64,000 bases of DNA from PALSA-505 sp035308365 (lineage in GTDB: Bacteria > Actinomycetota > Actinomycetes > Streptosporangiales > Streptosporangiaceae). The notes under the pieces were generated by a model. That model was not told the origin of the DNA. It saw only the letters and a program-made list of their open reading frames with translations, and made no database searches. The stretch is from positions 62,001-126,000 of the forward strand of contig DATGGU010000076.1 of NCBI GenBank assembly GCA_035308365.1. The letters run 5' to 3'. This document shows, in pieces, positions 40,129 through 48,295 of the stretch (position 1 is its first letter; each line of letters begins with the position of its first letter). The position numbers were made by a program, and so were the translations under genes.

Positions 40129-40725
40129 TCAATCCCTGCCCGCTGCCCAGGCTAGGACCTCCCCGGCATGCTGATCGGGCGGGAAGACCGGATAGAAGAC
40201 CTTCTCGATCCGGCCATCGCGGACGACGAGCGTCAGCCGCTTGAGCAGCGTCCGGTGGCCGCCGCCCTCGTAGTCCTGGGCCAGGTCGATGTCGAAGGCC
40301 GGCAGGCTCAGCGACTTGGTGAGGATGAGATCCGCATCGCTGAGCAGCGGGAAGGGCAGGCGCAGGCGTTCGGCGGCCTCCCGCTGGTAGGCCGTGGACT
40401 GGGTGGACAGGCCGGCCACCCCGGCGCCGGCGGCGGCCAGTTCGGCCGCATGGTCGCGAAAGCCACAGGACTCGGGGGTGCAGCCGCGCGCGCCGGGGAT
40501 CTCGTCCCAGCCATCCGGCACGGGCACGCCGGGCAGCCCGGTCATCGGGTAGGCGTAGATGATCAGCCGGGTGAAGCCGTCCGGCACGGTGTCCACGCGG
40601 ACCGGCTCGCCGCCGGTGGACGGCAGCGCGATCGGCGGCATGACGGCGCCGGCCAGGTGAGCAGCCGCGCCATCGTCCTCCGGGACCGGCAGGCCGGCCG
40701 GAAGCTGGGTCGGGTCGAATGCCAT
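40129..40725 (-). CDS. Peroxiredoxin (AhpC/BCP-like)
   Basis: A 198-residue thioredoxin-fold peroxidase. The motif GARGCTPESCGFRDH holds a peroxidatic Cys and a second Cys five residues on, the BCP/PrxQ arrangement. The helix HAAELAAAGAGVAGLSTQST and RTLLKRLTLVVRDGRIEKVFYPVFPP follow the fold. It reduces hydroperoxides using a thioredoxin-like donor. GGGAGG lies 9 nt before ATG 40725. First gene of the operon with the SCO1-like lipoprotein. Confidence 0.85.
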   Translation of the reverse strand: MAFDPTQLPAGLPVPEDDGAAAHLAGAVMPPIALPSTGGEPVRVDTVPDGFTRLIIYAYPMTGLPGVPVPDGWDEIPGARGCTPESCGFRDHAAELAAAGAGVAGLSTQSTAYQREAAERLRLPFPLLSDADLILTKSLSLPAFDIDLAQDYEGGGHRTLLKRLTLVVRDGRIEKVFYPVFPPDQHAGEVLAWAAGRD

Positions 40726-40771
40726 TTCCACTAGCCTCCCTGCCGCGCGGTCACGCCAAGACAATAGTTCC

Positions 40772-40864
40772 ATGACTGCAGCAGCACAGACCGCCGAGGT
40801 CAGCGAGGGCGTCTACACCTACATTCAGCCCGACGGGAGCTGGCCGCTGACCTGCCATGCCTGA
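40772..40864 (+). pseudogene. N-terminal stub of an MBL-fold hydrolase
   Basis: A 30-codon frame reads EVSEGVYTYIQPDGSW and then PLTCHA and stop. The first part matches the opening of actinobacterial MBL-fold hydrolases, where the sequence normally continues into WINNTGFLVG. Everything after the Trp is gone. AATAGT just upstream resembles a leaderless -10 box, so the promoter has outlived the gene. Confidence 0.6.
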
Positions 40865-40965
40865 CCGGTTCACCGGCCGCCGGTGTAGTGCCTGGCGAGG
40901 AAGCGGGCGGTGCGCCCGGCGCGGGATCCGTGCGCTCCCAGCGGCGGCTGGGGCAGGATGCTGGA

Positions 40966-41532
40966 GTGCCCACTCACATCGCGCTGCTGCGCGGGATCAA
41001 CCTCGGCGGCAACAAGCGGATCGCCATGGCCGACCTGCGGGACGTGGTCGCCTCGCTCGGCCACGGCGACGTCGCGACCTACATCCAGAGCGGCAACGTC
41101 CTGTTCAGCCCGGCGGAAGCCGACACCGGGACGCTGGCCGCCGGGCTGGAGAAGGCGATCGCCGAACGCCTGGGGATCCAGGCCGGGGTCGTCGTGCTCA
41201 CCAGGGACGGGCTGGCCAAGGTCATCGCGGACAACCCATACCTCAGTGAGCCGAACCCCAGGTACGTGCACGTGATCTTCCTGCCCGGCGATCCGGAGCC
41301 GGGTCACGCCGCCAGGCTGGCGCAGTTCGAGCGGCAGGCGGCGGAGAAGGGCAGCCGGGACACCGTGCACCTGGCCGGGCGGGCGGTGTTCCTGCACACG
41401 CCGGACGGCTACGGGACCAGCGAGCTGGCCAAGCTGCTCGGCCGGGCCGGCGGCCCACTGTCGGCCAAGGGGGCGGGGACGGCGCGCAACTGGTCCACGG
41501 TGACCAAGCTGCTCGCCCTGTGTGACGGGTGA
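40966..41532 (+). CDS. DUF1697 domain protein
   Basis: A 188-residue cytosolic protein of the DUF1697 family: THIALLRGINLGGNKRIAMA, YIQSGNVLFSP, VHVIFLPG and the C-terminal GAGTARNWSTVTKLLAL. The function of the family is not established. GTG 40966 is preceded by CAGGAT exactly 6 nt upstream, so it is probably leaderless. It ends immediately before the stop of the convergent GNAT gene. Confidence 0.85.
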   Translation: MPTHIALLRGINLGGNKRIAMADLRDVVASLGHGDVATYIQSGNVLFSPAEADTGTLAAGLEKAIAERLGIQAGVVVLTRDGLAKVIADNPYLSEPNPRYVHVIFLPGDPEPGHAARLAQFERQAAEKGSRDTVHLAGRAVFLHTPDGYGTSELAKLLGRAGGPLSAKGAGTARNWSTVTKLLALCDG

Positions 41533-42288
41533 TCACTTCGAGGCTGGGGGCAGGCGGTAGTGATAGCGGTGCCGCTGCTTGAACCCGCAGCGCAGGTAGA
41601 GCGCGCGGGCGGCGGTGTTGTCCTCCTCGACCTGGAGAAAGATGTCCTGAACGCCCCGGGCGGCGGCCTGCGCGGCCAGGCCGGCCGTGACGGCGGTGCC
41701 GAGACCGGCCCGCCGCCAGGCCGGGTCGACCTCGATCGCGGTGATCGCGGCCCAGCCGCCGGCCAGGGACAGCCGCCCGGTGGCCACGGTGTGGCCGTCG
41801 CGCCGCAGGCTGGCGAAGAGCTGACTGGGCGCGGACAGCAGCACGGCCAGCGCGGCCGGAGGGAGTTGCCGCCCGTCGAAGCGGTAGAGCGCCAGCCATT
41901 CGGCGTCGGGTTCGCAGGCGATGGTCAGGCTGGGGTCCTGGCGGTGGCCCGCGATCAGCGCGGTGCGGGCGGTCATGACCATGGCGGGGCCAGAGCGCAG
42001 CCGCCAGCCGCGCCGGATCAGCCTGGTTTCCAGCGGGCCCGGAGCGGCGCCGGGCCACATGGCCAGGGTGATCAGCGGGACCAGCCCGCGCTGGGTGTAC
42101 CAGGCTTCGACCTCGTCGATGGCGCGTTCTACCGGGATACCGGGGTCGCCGAGGGGAAGGGCCGAGTTCGCCCGGCCGGTGAAGCCGCCGGCCGCGCGCA
42201 GCAGCCAGTCGCCGAGCTGGGCCCGTTCGGTGCCCTGCCAGTGCCGGGCGGCCATCCGCTCGAAGGCGGCGATGTCTGGATCCATCAT
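41533..42288 (-). CDS. GNAT-family N-acetyltransferase
   Basis: A 251-residue protein with a GNAT domain in the C-terminal half (ITAIEVDPAWRRAGLGTAVT with the acetyl-CoA loop WRRAGLGTA, then LQVEEDNTAARALYLRCGFK). The N-terminal half (FERMAARHWQGTERAQLGDW, WYTQRGLVPLITLAMWPG) resembles another, degenerate GNAT fold, as in mycothiol synthase-like two-domain enzymes. ATG 42288 is chosen because the frame upstream runs through a dispersed repeat. Acceptor unknown. Confidence 0.8.
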   Translation of the reverse strand: MMDPDIAAFERMAARHWQGTERAQLGDWLLRAAGGFTGRANSALPLGDPGIPVERAIDEVEAWYTQRGLVPLITLAMWPGAAPGPLETRLIRRGWRLRSGPAMVMTARTALIAGHRQDPSLTIACEPDAEWLALYRFDGRQLPPAALAVLLSAPSQLFASLRRDGHTVATGRLSLAGGWAAITAIEVDPAWRRAGLGTAVTAGLAAQAAARGVQDIFLQVEEDNTAARALYLRCGFKQRHRYHYRLPPASK

Positions 42289-42320
42289 CCCGTCAATATC
42301 AGCACGGGCCACGCAGCGGC

Positions 42321-42397
42321 GAAACCCTTTCAAAGTCATCAAAACGATCATTAAACGTGGTTCTGACCAGCGCCAGTCTGGGAATTTGAACGGGTTT
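42321..42397 (+). repeat. Dispersed element, copy B
   Basis: A 77-bp copy with arms GAAACCCTTTCAAA (42321-42334) and TTTGAACGGGTTT (42385-42397), 12 of 13 arm bases pairing, and the conserved core GATCATTAAA. It lies between the class II aldolase gene and the GNAT gene, both on the minus strand, directly next to the aldolase terminator. It is in the same orientation as copy A. Confidence 0.65.
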
Positions 42398-42400
42398 GAA

Positions 42401-42429
42401 GGCCCCGCCGCCTCATGCACGGCGGGGCC
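42401..42429 (-). terminator. Hairpin terminator after the aldolase gene
   Basis: GGCCCCGCCG at 42401-42410 pairs perfectly with CGGCGGGGCC at 42420-42429 around a 9-nt loop, 55 bp past the stop of the class II aldolase gene. Confidence 0.7.
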
Positions 42430-42483
42430 TGGAGGACCCATTGTGGCGGCGGCGGGCGGCGGGCCTGGCAGCGACACGCCGGG

Positions 42484-43134
42484 TCAGTTGGTGACGTCGT
42501 AGGACAGGGCGGCGACCTGCTCGTGGAAGGCGTCCAGCTCGGCGGCGGTGAGTAGCCGGGGTGAGCCGAGCCGGGTCGACCGGTAGTACAGTTCGGCCAG
42601 CCATTCCAGCAGGCGAGCGCGGTCGTAGGCCTGCTCGGCATCGGTCCCGACGGCCAGCGCGCCGTGGTTCTGCAGCAGCGCGCCGTGCCGGCCGGACAGC
42701 GCGGCCGCCAGGGCGCCGGCCAGCTCCTGGGTTCCGAACGTCGCGTATTCAGCCACCCGGACCGGGCCGCCGAGGAAGCCGATCGCGTAGTGGATGGCCG
42801 GCAGCTCCGGGCAGGTCGTGGCGACCGCCGTCGCGAACGTCGAGTGGGTGTGCACCACCGCGCCGGCCCCCGTCTGCCGGTAGGCGGCCAGGTGCATGGG
42901 CAGTTCCGACGAGGGCCGCAGCGGCAGGTCGATCGGCTCGCCGTCCAGGCCGACCACGCAGAGATCCTCCGGGCGGAGGCTCTGGTAGCGGCGCCCGCTC
43001 GGCGTGATGAGGACCTGGTCGCCGGCCCGGGCGCTCACGTTGCCCGAGGCGCCGGTGACGAGCCCCTCACTCACCATCCGCTGGGCGCAGCCGATGACGG
43101 CGGCCCGCAGCGCGTCGTCGATGTGGGTGCTCAT
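42484..43134 (-). CDS. Class II aldolase/adducin-family protein
   Basis: A 216-residue Zn-dependent aldolase fold like L-fuculose-phosphate aldolase. Markers are GASGNVSAR (phosphate loop), PSSELPMHLAAY (catalytic Glu), VVHTHSTFATAVA (two Zn His) and LLQNHGALAVG (third Zn His). It probably cleaves a phosphorylated sugar or acts as a ribulose-phosphate type epimerase/aldolase; the substrate is open. ATG 43134 is the start; the long open frame upstream of it is antisense noise opposite the next gene. Confidence 0.87.
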   Translation of the reverse strand: MSTHIDDALRAAVIGCAQRMVSEGLVTGASGNVSARAGDQVLITPSGRRYQSLRPEDLCVVGLDGEPIDLPLRPSSELPMHLAAYRQTGAGAVVHTHSTFATAVATTCPELPAIHYAIGFLGGPVRVAEYATFGTQELAGALAAALSGRHGALLQNHGALAVGTDAEQAYDRARLLEWLAELYYRSTRLGSPRLLTAAELDAFHEQVAALSYDVTN

Positions 43135-43293
43135 GGCCGGGGACTGTACCCGCCGGATAGCCTGCTGATGTATGAGGTTTATTCGGAACCCCCTGGTGAT
43201 CAGCCAGCTACCGCAGCTCACAAACCTGGTGTCAAGCCCGCTGGGCTGGTTTTGAACAAGGGTCAACGGGGCCAGAACTACGATGGTGCGGTC

Positions 43294-44676
43294 GTGCGTA
43301 ACGGTGATGTGTCCTACTGGTGGCATGCCCGGGGTGGCTTCCCGCCGCGGCGGCCGTCCCTGCCCGGGCCGGCCGAGGCGGACGTCTGCATCGTCGGCGC
43401 CGGGTTCACCGGGCTCTGGACGGCCTGGTACCTGAAGCGCGCCGAGCCCGGTCTGCGCGTCGTCGTGCTGGAAGCGGCCTTCGCGGGCTTCGGCGCCTCC
43501 GGCCGCAACGGCGGCTGGGTGATGGCGGCGCTGCCCGGATCGCGGGAGCGCTACGCCCGCGGGCCGCGCGGCCGGGCCGGCGTGCTGGACATGCAGCGCC
43601 AGCTTCAGCGGACGGTGGACGAGATCGGCGCCTTCTGCCAGGCCGAGGGCATCGACGCCCACTACGTCAAGGGCGGGAGCCTCAGCGTGGCGACCACCGT
43701 CGCCCAGCGTGAGCGGCTGCGCGAGACGGTGCGCGCCGACCGTGCCTGGGGCCTGGATGAGGCGGATGTCCGCTACCTCGAGCCCGCTGAACTCGAAGAA
43801 AGAATTCTCATACCGAACGGGCACGGCGGAACCTACACGCCACACTGCGCCCGGGTGCAGCCGGCCAGGCTCGTGGCCGGCCTGGCCGCGGCCGCTGAAC
43901 GCGCCGGGGTGCAGATCTACGAGGCGACGCCGGTGACGGCCATCGAGCCACGCCGGGCCTGTACGGTGTTCGGCGACGTGACGGCCAAGCACGTACTGCG
44001 CGCCACCGAGGGCTTCACCGCGCGTCTGCCAGGCCTGCGCCGGGAGCTGCTGCCGGTCAACAGCTCGATGATCGTGACCGAGCCACTGGGCGACGACGTG
44101 TGGCGGGACATCGGCTGGTCCGGCTTCGAGACGCTGGGCGACGAGGCGCACGTCTACATCTACGCGCAGCGGACCGCGGATGGGCGGATCGCGATCGGCG
44201 GGCGCGGCGTGCCGTACCGGTTCGGCTCGGGTGTCGACCACCGTGGGACCACACAGCCGGAGACGGCCCGCGCGCTCGCCCGCAGCCTGCGCGCCCTGCT
44301 GCCGCAGGTCGGCCCGGCACGGACCGAGCACGCCTGGTGCGGCGTGCTCGGTGTGCCCCGCGACTGGTGCGCGACCGTGACGCTGGACGAGACGACCGGC
44401 CTGGGCTGGGCGGGCGGCTACACAGGGCACGGCGTGGCCGCGTCCAACCTGGCCGGGCGCACCCTTGCCGACCTGGTGCTCGGCCACGCCACCCCGCGCA
44501 CCGAGCTGCCCTGGGTGTTCCACCGGGCCAGGCGCTGGGAGCCCGAGCCCGCCCGCTGGCTCAGCGTGCGCGGCCTGTACAGCGCCTACCGGCTGGCCGA
44601 CCGGCTGGAGGGCAGCCCCTCGGGCCGGACCTCGCTGATCGCCCGCGCCGCCGACATCATCGCCGGCTCACCATGA
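43294..44676 (+). CDS. FAD-dependent oxidoreductase (DadA/PuuB type)
   Basis: A 460-residue flavoprotein with an N-terminal Rossmann motif ADVCIVGAGFTGLWTAWYL and the second loop EAAFAGFGASGRNGGW, which is the ASGRN(G)G flavin motif of gamma-glutamylputrescine oxidase and related amine oxidases. The C-terminal GLGWAGGYTGHGVAASNLAG is the other FAD-contact motif. It probably oxidises an amine or amino acid to the imine. TACGAT lies 9 nt before GTG 43294, so the message may be leaderless. Confidence 0.88.
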   Translation: MRNGDVSYWWHARGGFPPRRPSLPGPAEADVCIVGAGFTGLWTAWYLKRAEPGLRVVVLEAAFAGFGASGRNGGWVMAALPGSRERYARGPRGRAGVLDMQRQLQRTVDEIGAFCQAEGIDAHYVKGGSLSVATTVAQRERLRETVRADRAWGLDEADVRYLEPAELEERILIPNGHGGTYTPHCARVQPARLVAGLAAAAERAGVQIYEATPVTAIEPRRACTVFGDVTAKHVLRATEGFTARLPGLRRELLPVNSSMIVTEPLGDDVWRDIGWSGFETLGDEAHVYIYAQRTADGRIAIGGRGVPYRFGSGVDHRGTTQPETARALARSLRALLPQVGPARTEHAWCGVLGVPRDWCATVTLDETTGLGWAGGYTGHGVAASNLAGRTLADLVLGHATPRTELPWVFHRARRWEPEPARWLSVRGLYSAYRLADRLEGSPSGRTSLIARAADIIAGSP

Positions 44677-44680
44677 ACGT

Positions 44681-44700
44681 AAGTCTGTGGAGCCAGACTT
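44681..44700 (+). terminator. Hairpin after the FAD oxidoreductase
   Basis: AAGTCTG at 44681-44687 pairs perfectly with CAGACTT at 44694-44700 across a 6-nt loop, 4 bp after the stop codon. A small terminator candidate without a T tract. Confidence 0.5.
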
Positions 44701-44759
44701 GATCAACCTGTCTACGGTGGGTGCCGCTTTCGTGCGGTGATGTGATCCCATATGGAGGT

Positions 44760-45548
44760 ATGTCGACCTCTACCGGTGCTCCGGCGGCGAACGGGCGGGC
44801 AGAGCGGTTGCGCGGCGACGATGTCGTGCACAGCGTGTTCACCGGATTGCCCGCCCGCTATGACCGGCTGGCGTACCTGCTGTCGTTCGGCCAGGACAGA
44901 CGCTGGCGCCGCGCCGTGGTCGACCGGGTCGCGGCGGCGAGCCCGGGACGGGTACTCGACGTCGCCACCGGGCCGGCCGGGATCGCCCTGGCCGTGGCCG
45001 AACGCACCGGCGCGCAGATGGCCTGTGTCGATCTCAGCGAGCCCATGCTGCGCGCGGGCGCGGCCAACATCCGCCGGGCCGGACGGGAGCGGCAGATGGG
45101 CGTGGCGCTGGCGCACGCGGACCGGCTCCCGTTCGGCGATGCCACGTTCGACGCGGTGGTCTTCTCCTACCTGCTGCGTTACGTCGAGGACCCGGCGGCC
45201 ACGGTCGCCGAGCTGGCCCGCTGCGTGCGGCCCGGCGGCACCCTGGCCAGCCTGGACTTCCACGTGCCGCCGAAGGCCGGCTGGCGGGCCTGCTGGCACC
45301 TCTACACCCGGGCCGCGCTGCCCGTGCTCGGTATGATCACCGGTGGGCCGGCCTGGCTCCGGGTCGGCCAGTTCCTCGGCCCGAGCATCTCCACGCACTA
45401 CCGGCGCCATCCGCTGGCCGAACACGAGGCGGCCTGGCGTGCGGCCGGGATGGAGCAGGTGCAGGTCCGGCTGATGAGCCTCGGCGGCGGGCTGGTCATG
45501 TCCGGTATCAAACGCCCGGCCGCCGGGGCGGCGGGGGAACCAGGGTGA
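44760..45548 (+). CDS. UbiE/MenG-like quinone methyltransferase
   Basis: A 262-residue class I methyltransferase of the UbiE/COQ5 type: VFTGLPARYDRLAYLLSFGQ, motif I VLDVATGPAGIALAVAER, VDLSEPMLRAGAAN and HADRLPFGDATFDAVVFSYL. It probably methylates demethylmenaquinone to menaquinone. GGAGGT lies directly against ATG 44760, an unusual zero spacing, so the true start may be GTG 44742. Its stop overlaps the next start (GTGA), placing it first in a coupled three-gene unit with a membrane protein and a geranylgeranyl-reductase-type flavoprotein. Confidence 0.8.
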   Translation: MSTSTGAPAANGRAERLRGDDVVHSVFTGLPARYDRLAYLLSFGQDRRWRRAVVDRVAAASPGRVLDVATGPAGIALAVAERTGAQMACVDLSEPMLRAGAANIRRAGRERQMGVALAHADRLPFGDATFDAVVFSYLLRYVEDPAATVAELARCVRPGGTLASLDFHVPPKAGWRACWHLYTRAALPVLGMITGGPAWLRVGQFLGPSISTHYRRHPLAEHEAAWRAAGMEQVQVRLMSLGGGLVMSGIKRPAAGAAGEPG

Positions 45549-46273
45549 CCACGCCGCCGCGCCGTGCCGCGGCGTTCTACGACGCGGGCAGCGGCACGGG
45601 CGGCTTGAAGGACTGGGTGACGCTGCTGCATCCGCCGTACACCATCTGGCACCTGTCCTATGTGGCGATCGGGGCGGCCATGGTTCCGCACCTGGTGCTC
45701 TGGCGGCTCGGCGGCACGCTGGCCGCCTTCTTCCTGGCGGTCGGCATCGGTGCCCACGCACTCGACGAGCTGAACGGACGGCCGCTCAACACCGGGATCA
45801 GCAGCCGTAACCTGATCCTCGCCGCGGTGGTGAGCATCGGCGCCGCGATCGTGGCCGGCCTGGTCTACGGCGGCCTGCGGCTGCTGCCGTTCATCGTCGC
45901 GGGCAGCCTGTTCGTGGTCGGCTACAACCTCGAACTGCTGCGCGGCATCCTGCACAACGACCTCGGCTTCGCCGTGACCTGGGGTGCCTTTCCCGCGCTG
46001 ACCGGGGCCTATGCACAGCACTGGAGCCTGCCGCCGGCCGCGTTCGTGGCCGCGGCGGCGGCCCTGCTGCTGTCGCTCGGCCAGCGGGCGCTCAGCACCG
46101 CCGCCAGGACGCTGCGGCGCCGGACGGCGGACGTGTCGGTCATGATCACCTTCCGGGACGGCAGCGAGTGCATGCTCGGCCGCGGGGATCTGCTCGCCCC
46201 GCTGGAGCGGGCACTGCGCGCCTTCGCCTGGGCGCTCGGCGCGCTGGCCGTCGCGCTTGTGTTGTCCCGGTGA
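45545..46273 (+). CDS. Conserved membrane protein of the quinone operon
   Basis: A 242-residue integral membrane protein with about six helices. Distinctive segments are LLHPPYTIWHLSYVAIGAAM, HALDELNGRPLNTGI and YNLELLRGILHNDLGFAVTW. The polar residues inside helices (H, D, E, N) suggest a catalytic or carrier role, but the DxxxD motifs of UbiA prenyltransferases are absent, so I do not assign that family. Both ends overlap neighbours by 4 bp, tying its function to the UbiE-like methyltransferase and the GGR flavoprotein. Confidence 0.65.
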   Translation: MTTPPRRAAAFYDAGSGTGGLKDWVTLLHPPYTIWHLSYVAIGAAMVPHLVLWRLGGTLAAFFLAVGIGAHALDELNGRPLNTGISSRNLILAAVVSIGAAIVAGLVYGGLRLLPFIVAGSLFVVGYNLELLRGILHNDLGFAVTWGAFPALTGAYAQHWSLPPAAFVAAAAALLLSLGQRALSTAARTLRRRTADVSVMITFRDGSECMLGRGDLLAPLERALRAFAWALGALAVALVLSR

Positions 46274-47541
46274 CCTCCGCCACCCGCTGGGATGTCGTGG
46301 TCGTGGGCGCGGGCCCGGCCGGCAGCATCGCCGCCCTGGTGCTGGCCCGGGCCGGTGCCCGGGTCGCCCTGGTGGACAAGGCCCGTTTTCCCCGGGACAA
46401 GGCCTGTGGTGACCTGATCGGGCCGCGTGGGGTGCGGCTGCTCGATGAGCTCGGCCTGACCGTGCCCGCCGCCGGGACCGAGGCCGATGTGCTGGTCGCC
46501 GGGCCTTCAGGCCGGCGGTCCCGGCTCCCGGCGTTCAGCGGGAAGGCGTACGCGGACCACGCGCTGGTGGTGCCGCGGCTGGCCTTCGACGACTCGCTGC
46601 GGGCCGCGGCTGTCGCCGCCGGTGCGGTCCCGGTCAGGGCCCGGATCGGCGCCGCGGACCTGGCCGCCGGCGGGCCGGTCACGGCGCTGGTCACCGGCGA
46701 TGGGGAGCGGCTGCGCGGGGACTTCGTGATCGGTGCCGACGGCGCGCTGAGCAAGGTCGCCTGCCTGGCTGGGATGCTCGACACCGACGGCGCGCTGTGG
46801 GGCTTCGCGATCCGCGGCTACCTGCCGGCCCGGGTGCCGCTGCCGCTCCTTGTGCTGCTCGATGAGCGGCCTTGGCACATTTATCCAGGCTACGGCTGGC
46901 TGTTCCCGGGCGAGGCCGGGCAGGCCAACATCGGCATCGGCGTCGGGATGGGACGGCGGCGGGCCGCGGCGCCGTTGCGGGCCGACCTCGACCGGCTGTG
47001 CGCCCGGCTCCGGCGGTCGTCGGACATCGCGCCCGATGCCGCGCCAGGGCGGATCATGGGCGGCTGGCTGCGGTTCGGCGGGACGGGGACCTCGCCGGCT
47101 TCGGCAAATGTGCTGCTGGCGGGTGATGCGGCGGGGCTGATCAACCCGCTCCAGGGCGAGGGCATCGCACCGGCCATGACCAGCGGCCGTACCGCGGCGG
47201 AGGCGATCATCGCCGATCCGGCGCGGGCTGGGGCGGTCTACGCCGAGGCGCTCAGGGAGCTGATGGACCCCTACATGACCGGGGCGGCCGCGGTGCAGGA
47301 GGCGATGCTGGCCCGGCCCAGGCTGGCGTCGGCGGGGATGCGGCTGCTCACCACGCCGCCGCTGCGCAGGCTGGTGGCCGGGACCTGGTCGCTGTACTGG
47401 AACGGGCTGGCCGACGGCGCGGCGGCGCGGCCATCGGCCCGGGCCGCCGCGGCCATCCAGTCGCTCACGTTCCGGGCGGCGAGGCGGTCTGGCCGGCGAG
47501 CAGTTCCGGGCGGCGGCACGGTGCGGTGGCTGGACCAATGA
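46270..47541 (+). CDS. Geranylgeranyl reductase family flavoprotein (MenJ-like)
   Basis: A 423-residue FAD enzyme: dinucleotide-binding WDVVVVGAGPAGSIAALVLA, KACGDLIGPRGVRLLDELGL, DFVIGADGALSKVA and VLLAGDAAGLINPLQGEGIA with the family's PxxGEGI motif. In mycobacteria the homologue MenJ saturates one prenyl unit of menaquinone; other members reduce archaeal or plant polyprenyl chains. Coupling to the UbiE-like gene supports menaquinone side-chain reduction. GTG 46270 overlaps the previous stop (GTGA). This is the last gene of the unit. Confidence 0.85.
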   Translation: MTSATRWDVVVVGAGPAGSIAALVLARAGARVALVDKARFPRDKACGDLIGPRGVRLLDELGLTVPAAGTEADVLVAGPSGRRSRLPAFSGKAYADHALVVPRLAFDDSLRAAAVAAGAVPVRARIGAADLAAGGPVTALVTGDGERLRGDFVIGADGALSKVACLAGMLDTDGALWGFAIRGYLPARVPLPLLVLLDERPWHIYPGYGWLFPGEAGQANIGIGVGMGRRRAAAPLRADLDRLCARLRRSSDIAPDAAPGRIMGGWLRFGGTGTSPASANVLLAGDAAGLINPLQGEGIAPAMTSGRTAAEAIIADPARAGAVYAEALRELMDPYMTGAAAVQEAMLARPRLASAGMRLLTTPPLRRLVAGTWSLYWNGLADGAAARPSARAAAAIQSLTFRAARRSGRRAVPGGGTVRWLDQ

Positions 47542-47608
47542 GGTCGCCACCCCGCGGGCTCTCGCGCGGTTACGTTGCGCGGGCTTACACTCGCCGCGAG
47601 GTGATTGC

Positions 47609-47851
47609 ATGGATGACTCCGCCGAACGGTTCCTCGACCTCATCCACCAGCTCGAGGATGTCGCGAACGCCATCACCCCAGAACAGGCGCACGCAAAGTT
47701 CGACGAGACAACGCTTCAGGTGTTCTGGAAAAGATGGCCGCTAATCTCCGCCTGGACCGGCTCGCTGTGGCGAATGCTGTCCGAAGAGCTTGCCGGGCCG
47801 GCTCAGCCACACCGCGATCACGAGCTGGATGAGGTCGGGGAAAGTGGCTGA
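47609..47851 (+). CDS. Small hypothetical protein
   Basis: An 80-residue protein: an N-terminal acidic amphipathic helix (DSAERFLDLIHQLEDVANAI) and a Trp-rich middle (FWKRWPLISAWTGSLWRMLS), then a charged tail. GAGGTG lies 5 nt before ATG 47609. Its end overlaps the CBS-domain gene by 8 bp, so both are probably translated together. Function unknown. Confidence 0.6.
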   Translation: MDDSAERFLDLIHQLEDVANAITPEQAHAKFDETTLQVFWKRWPLISAWTGSLWRMLSEELAGPAQPHRDHELDEVGESG

Positions 47852-48263
47852 GGGCGTGGCGCAGCGGGGGAAGGCCACGACTGCCGTGCTGCGCGACCTG
47901 ATGACCGAGCGTGTGGTGACCACGACGCCGGAGACGTCGGTGACCGAGGCCGCGGCGGCCATGGTGGCGAGCCGGGTGGGCTCGGCGATCGTCATGCAGG
48001 GCTCGTTCCTGGCCGGCATCCTGACCGAGCGGGACGTGATGCGGGCGGTCGCCTCCGCCGAAGACCTGCAGCGGTCCCCGGTGTCGGCCTGGATGACCCC
48101 GGATCCGCAGTCGGCGACGCCGGACACCACGGCCGAGGACGCCGCGCAGATGATGCTGCTGAACGGGTTCCGGCACCTGCCGGTGGTCGAAGGCCGCAGG
48201 GTGCTGGGCGTGGTCAGCCTGCGCGAGCTGTTCGGCGCCCGGATCCGCCGCCCGGCAGGCTGA
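47844..48263 (+). CDS. Two-CBS-domain protein
   Basis: A 139-residue protein made of one CBS pair: first repeat LMTERVVTTTPETSVTEAAA to GILTERDVMRA, second repeat WMTPDPQSATPDTTAEDAAQ to HLPVVEGRRVLGVVSLRELF. Such proteins bind adenine nucleotides (AMP, ATP or others) and regulate partners; hypoxia-linked homologues occur in mycobacteria. The start is uncertain between GTG 47844 and ATG 47829. Confidence 0.85.
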   Translation: MAEGVAQRGKATTAVLRDLMTERVVTTTPETSVTEAAAAMVASRVGSAIVMQGSFLAGILTERDVMRAVASAEDLQRSPVSAWMTPDPQSATPDTTAEDAAQMMLLNGFRHLPVVEGRRVLGVVSLRELFGARIRRPAG

Positions 48264-48295
48264 CCCGGCCGGCTGGTGCGATAACACTGGAAGCG

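Noticed and set aside
43135..44523. An upstream extension of the class II aldolase frame to 679 codons
   Set aside because: The extension lies antisense over the FAD oxidoreductase gene and has no family similarity; the aldolase fold begins at ATG 43134.
45545..46273. UbiA prenyltransferase assignment for the membrane protein
   Set aside because: It lies in the right context and has a similar number of helices, but the two Asp-rich motifs of UbiA enzymes are not present.
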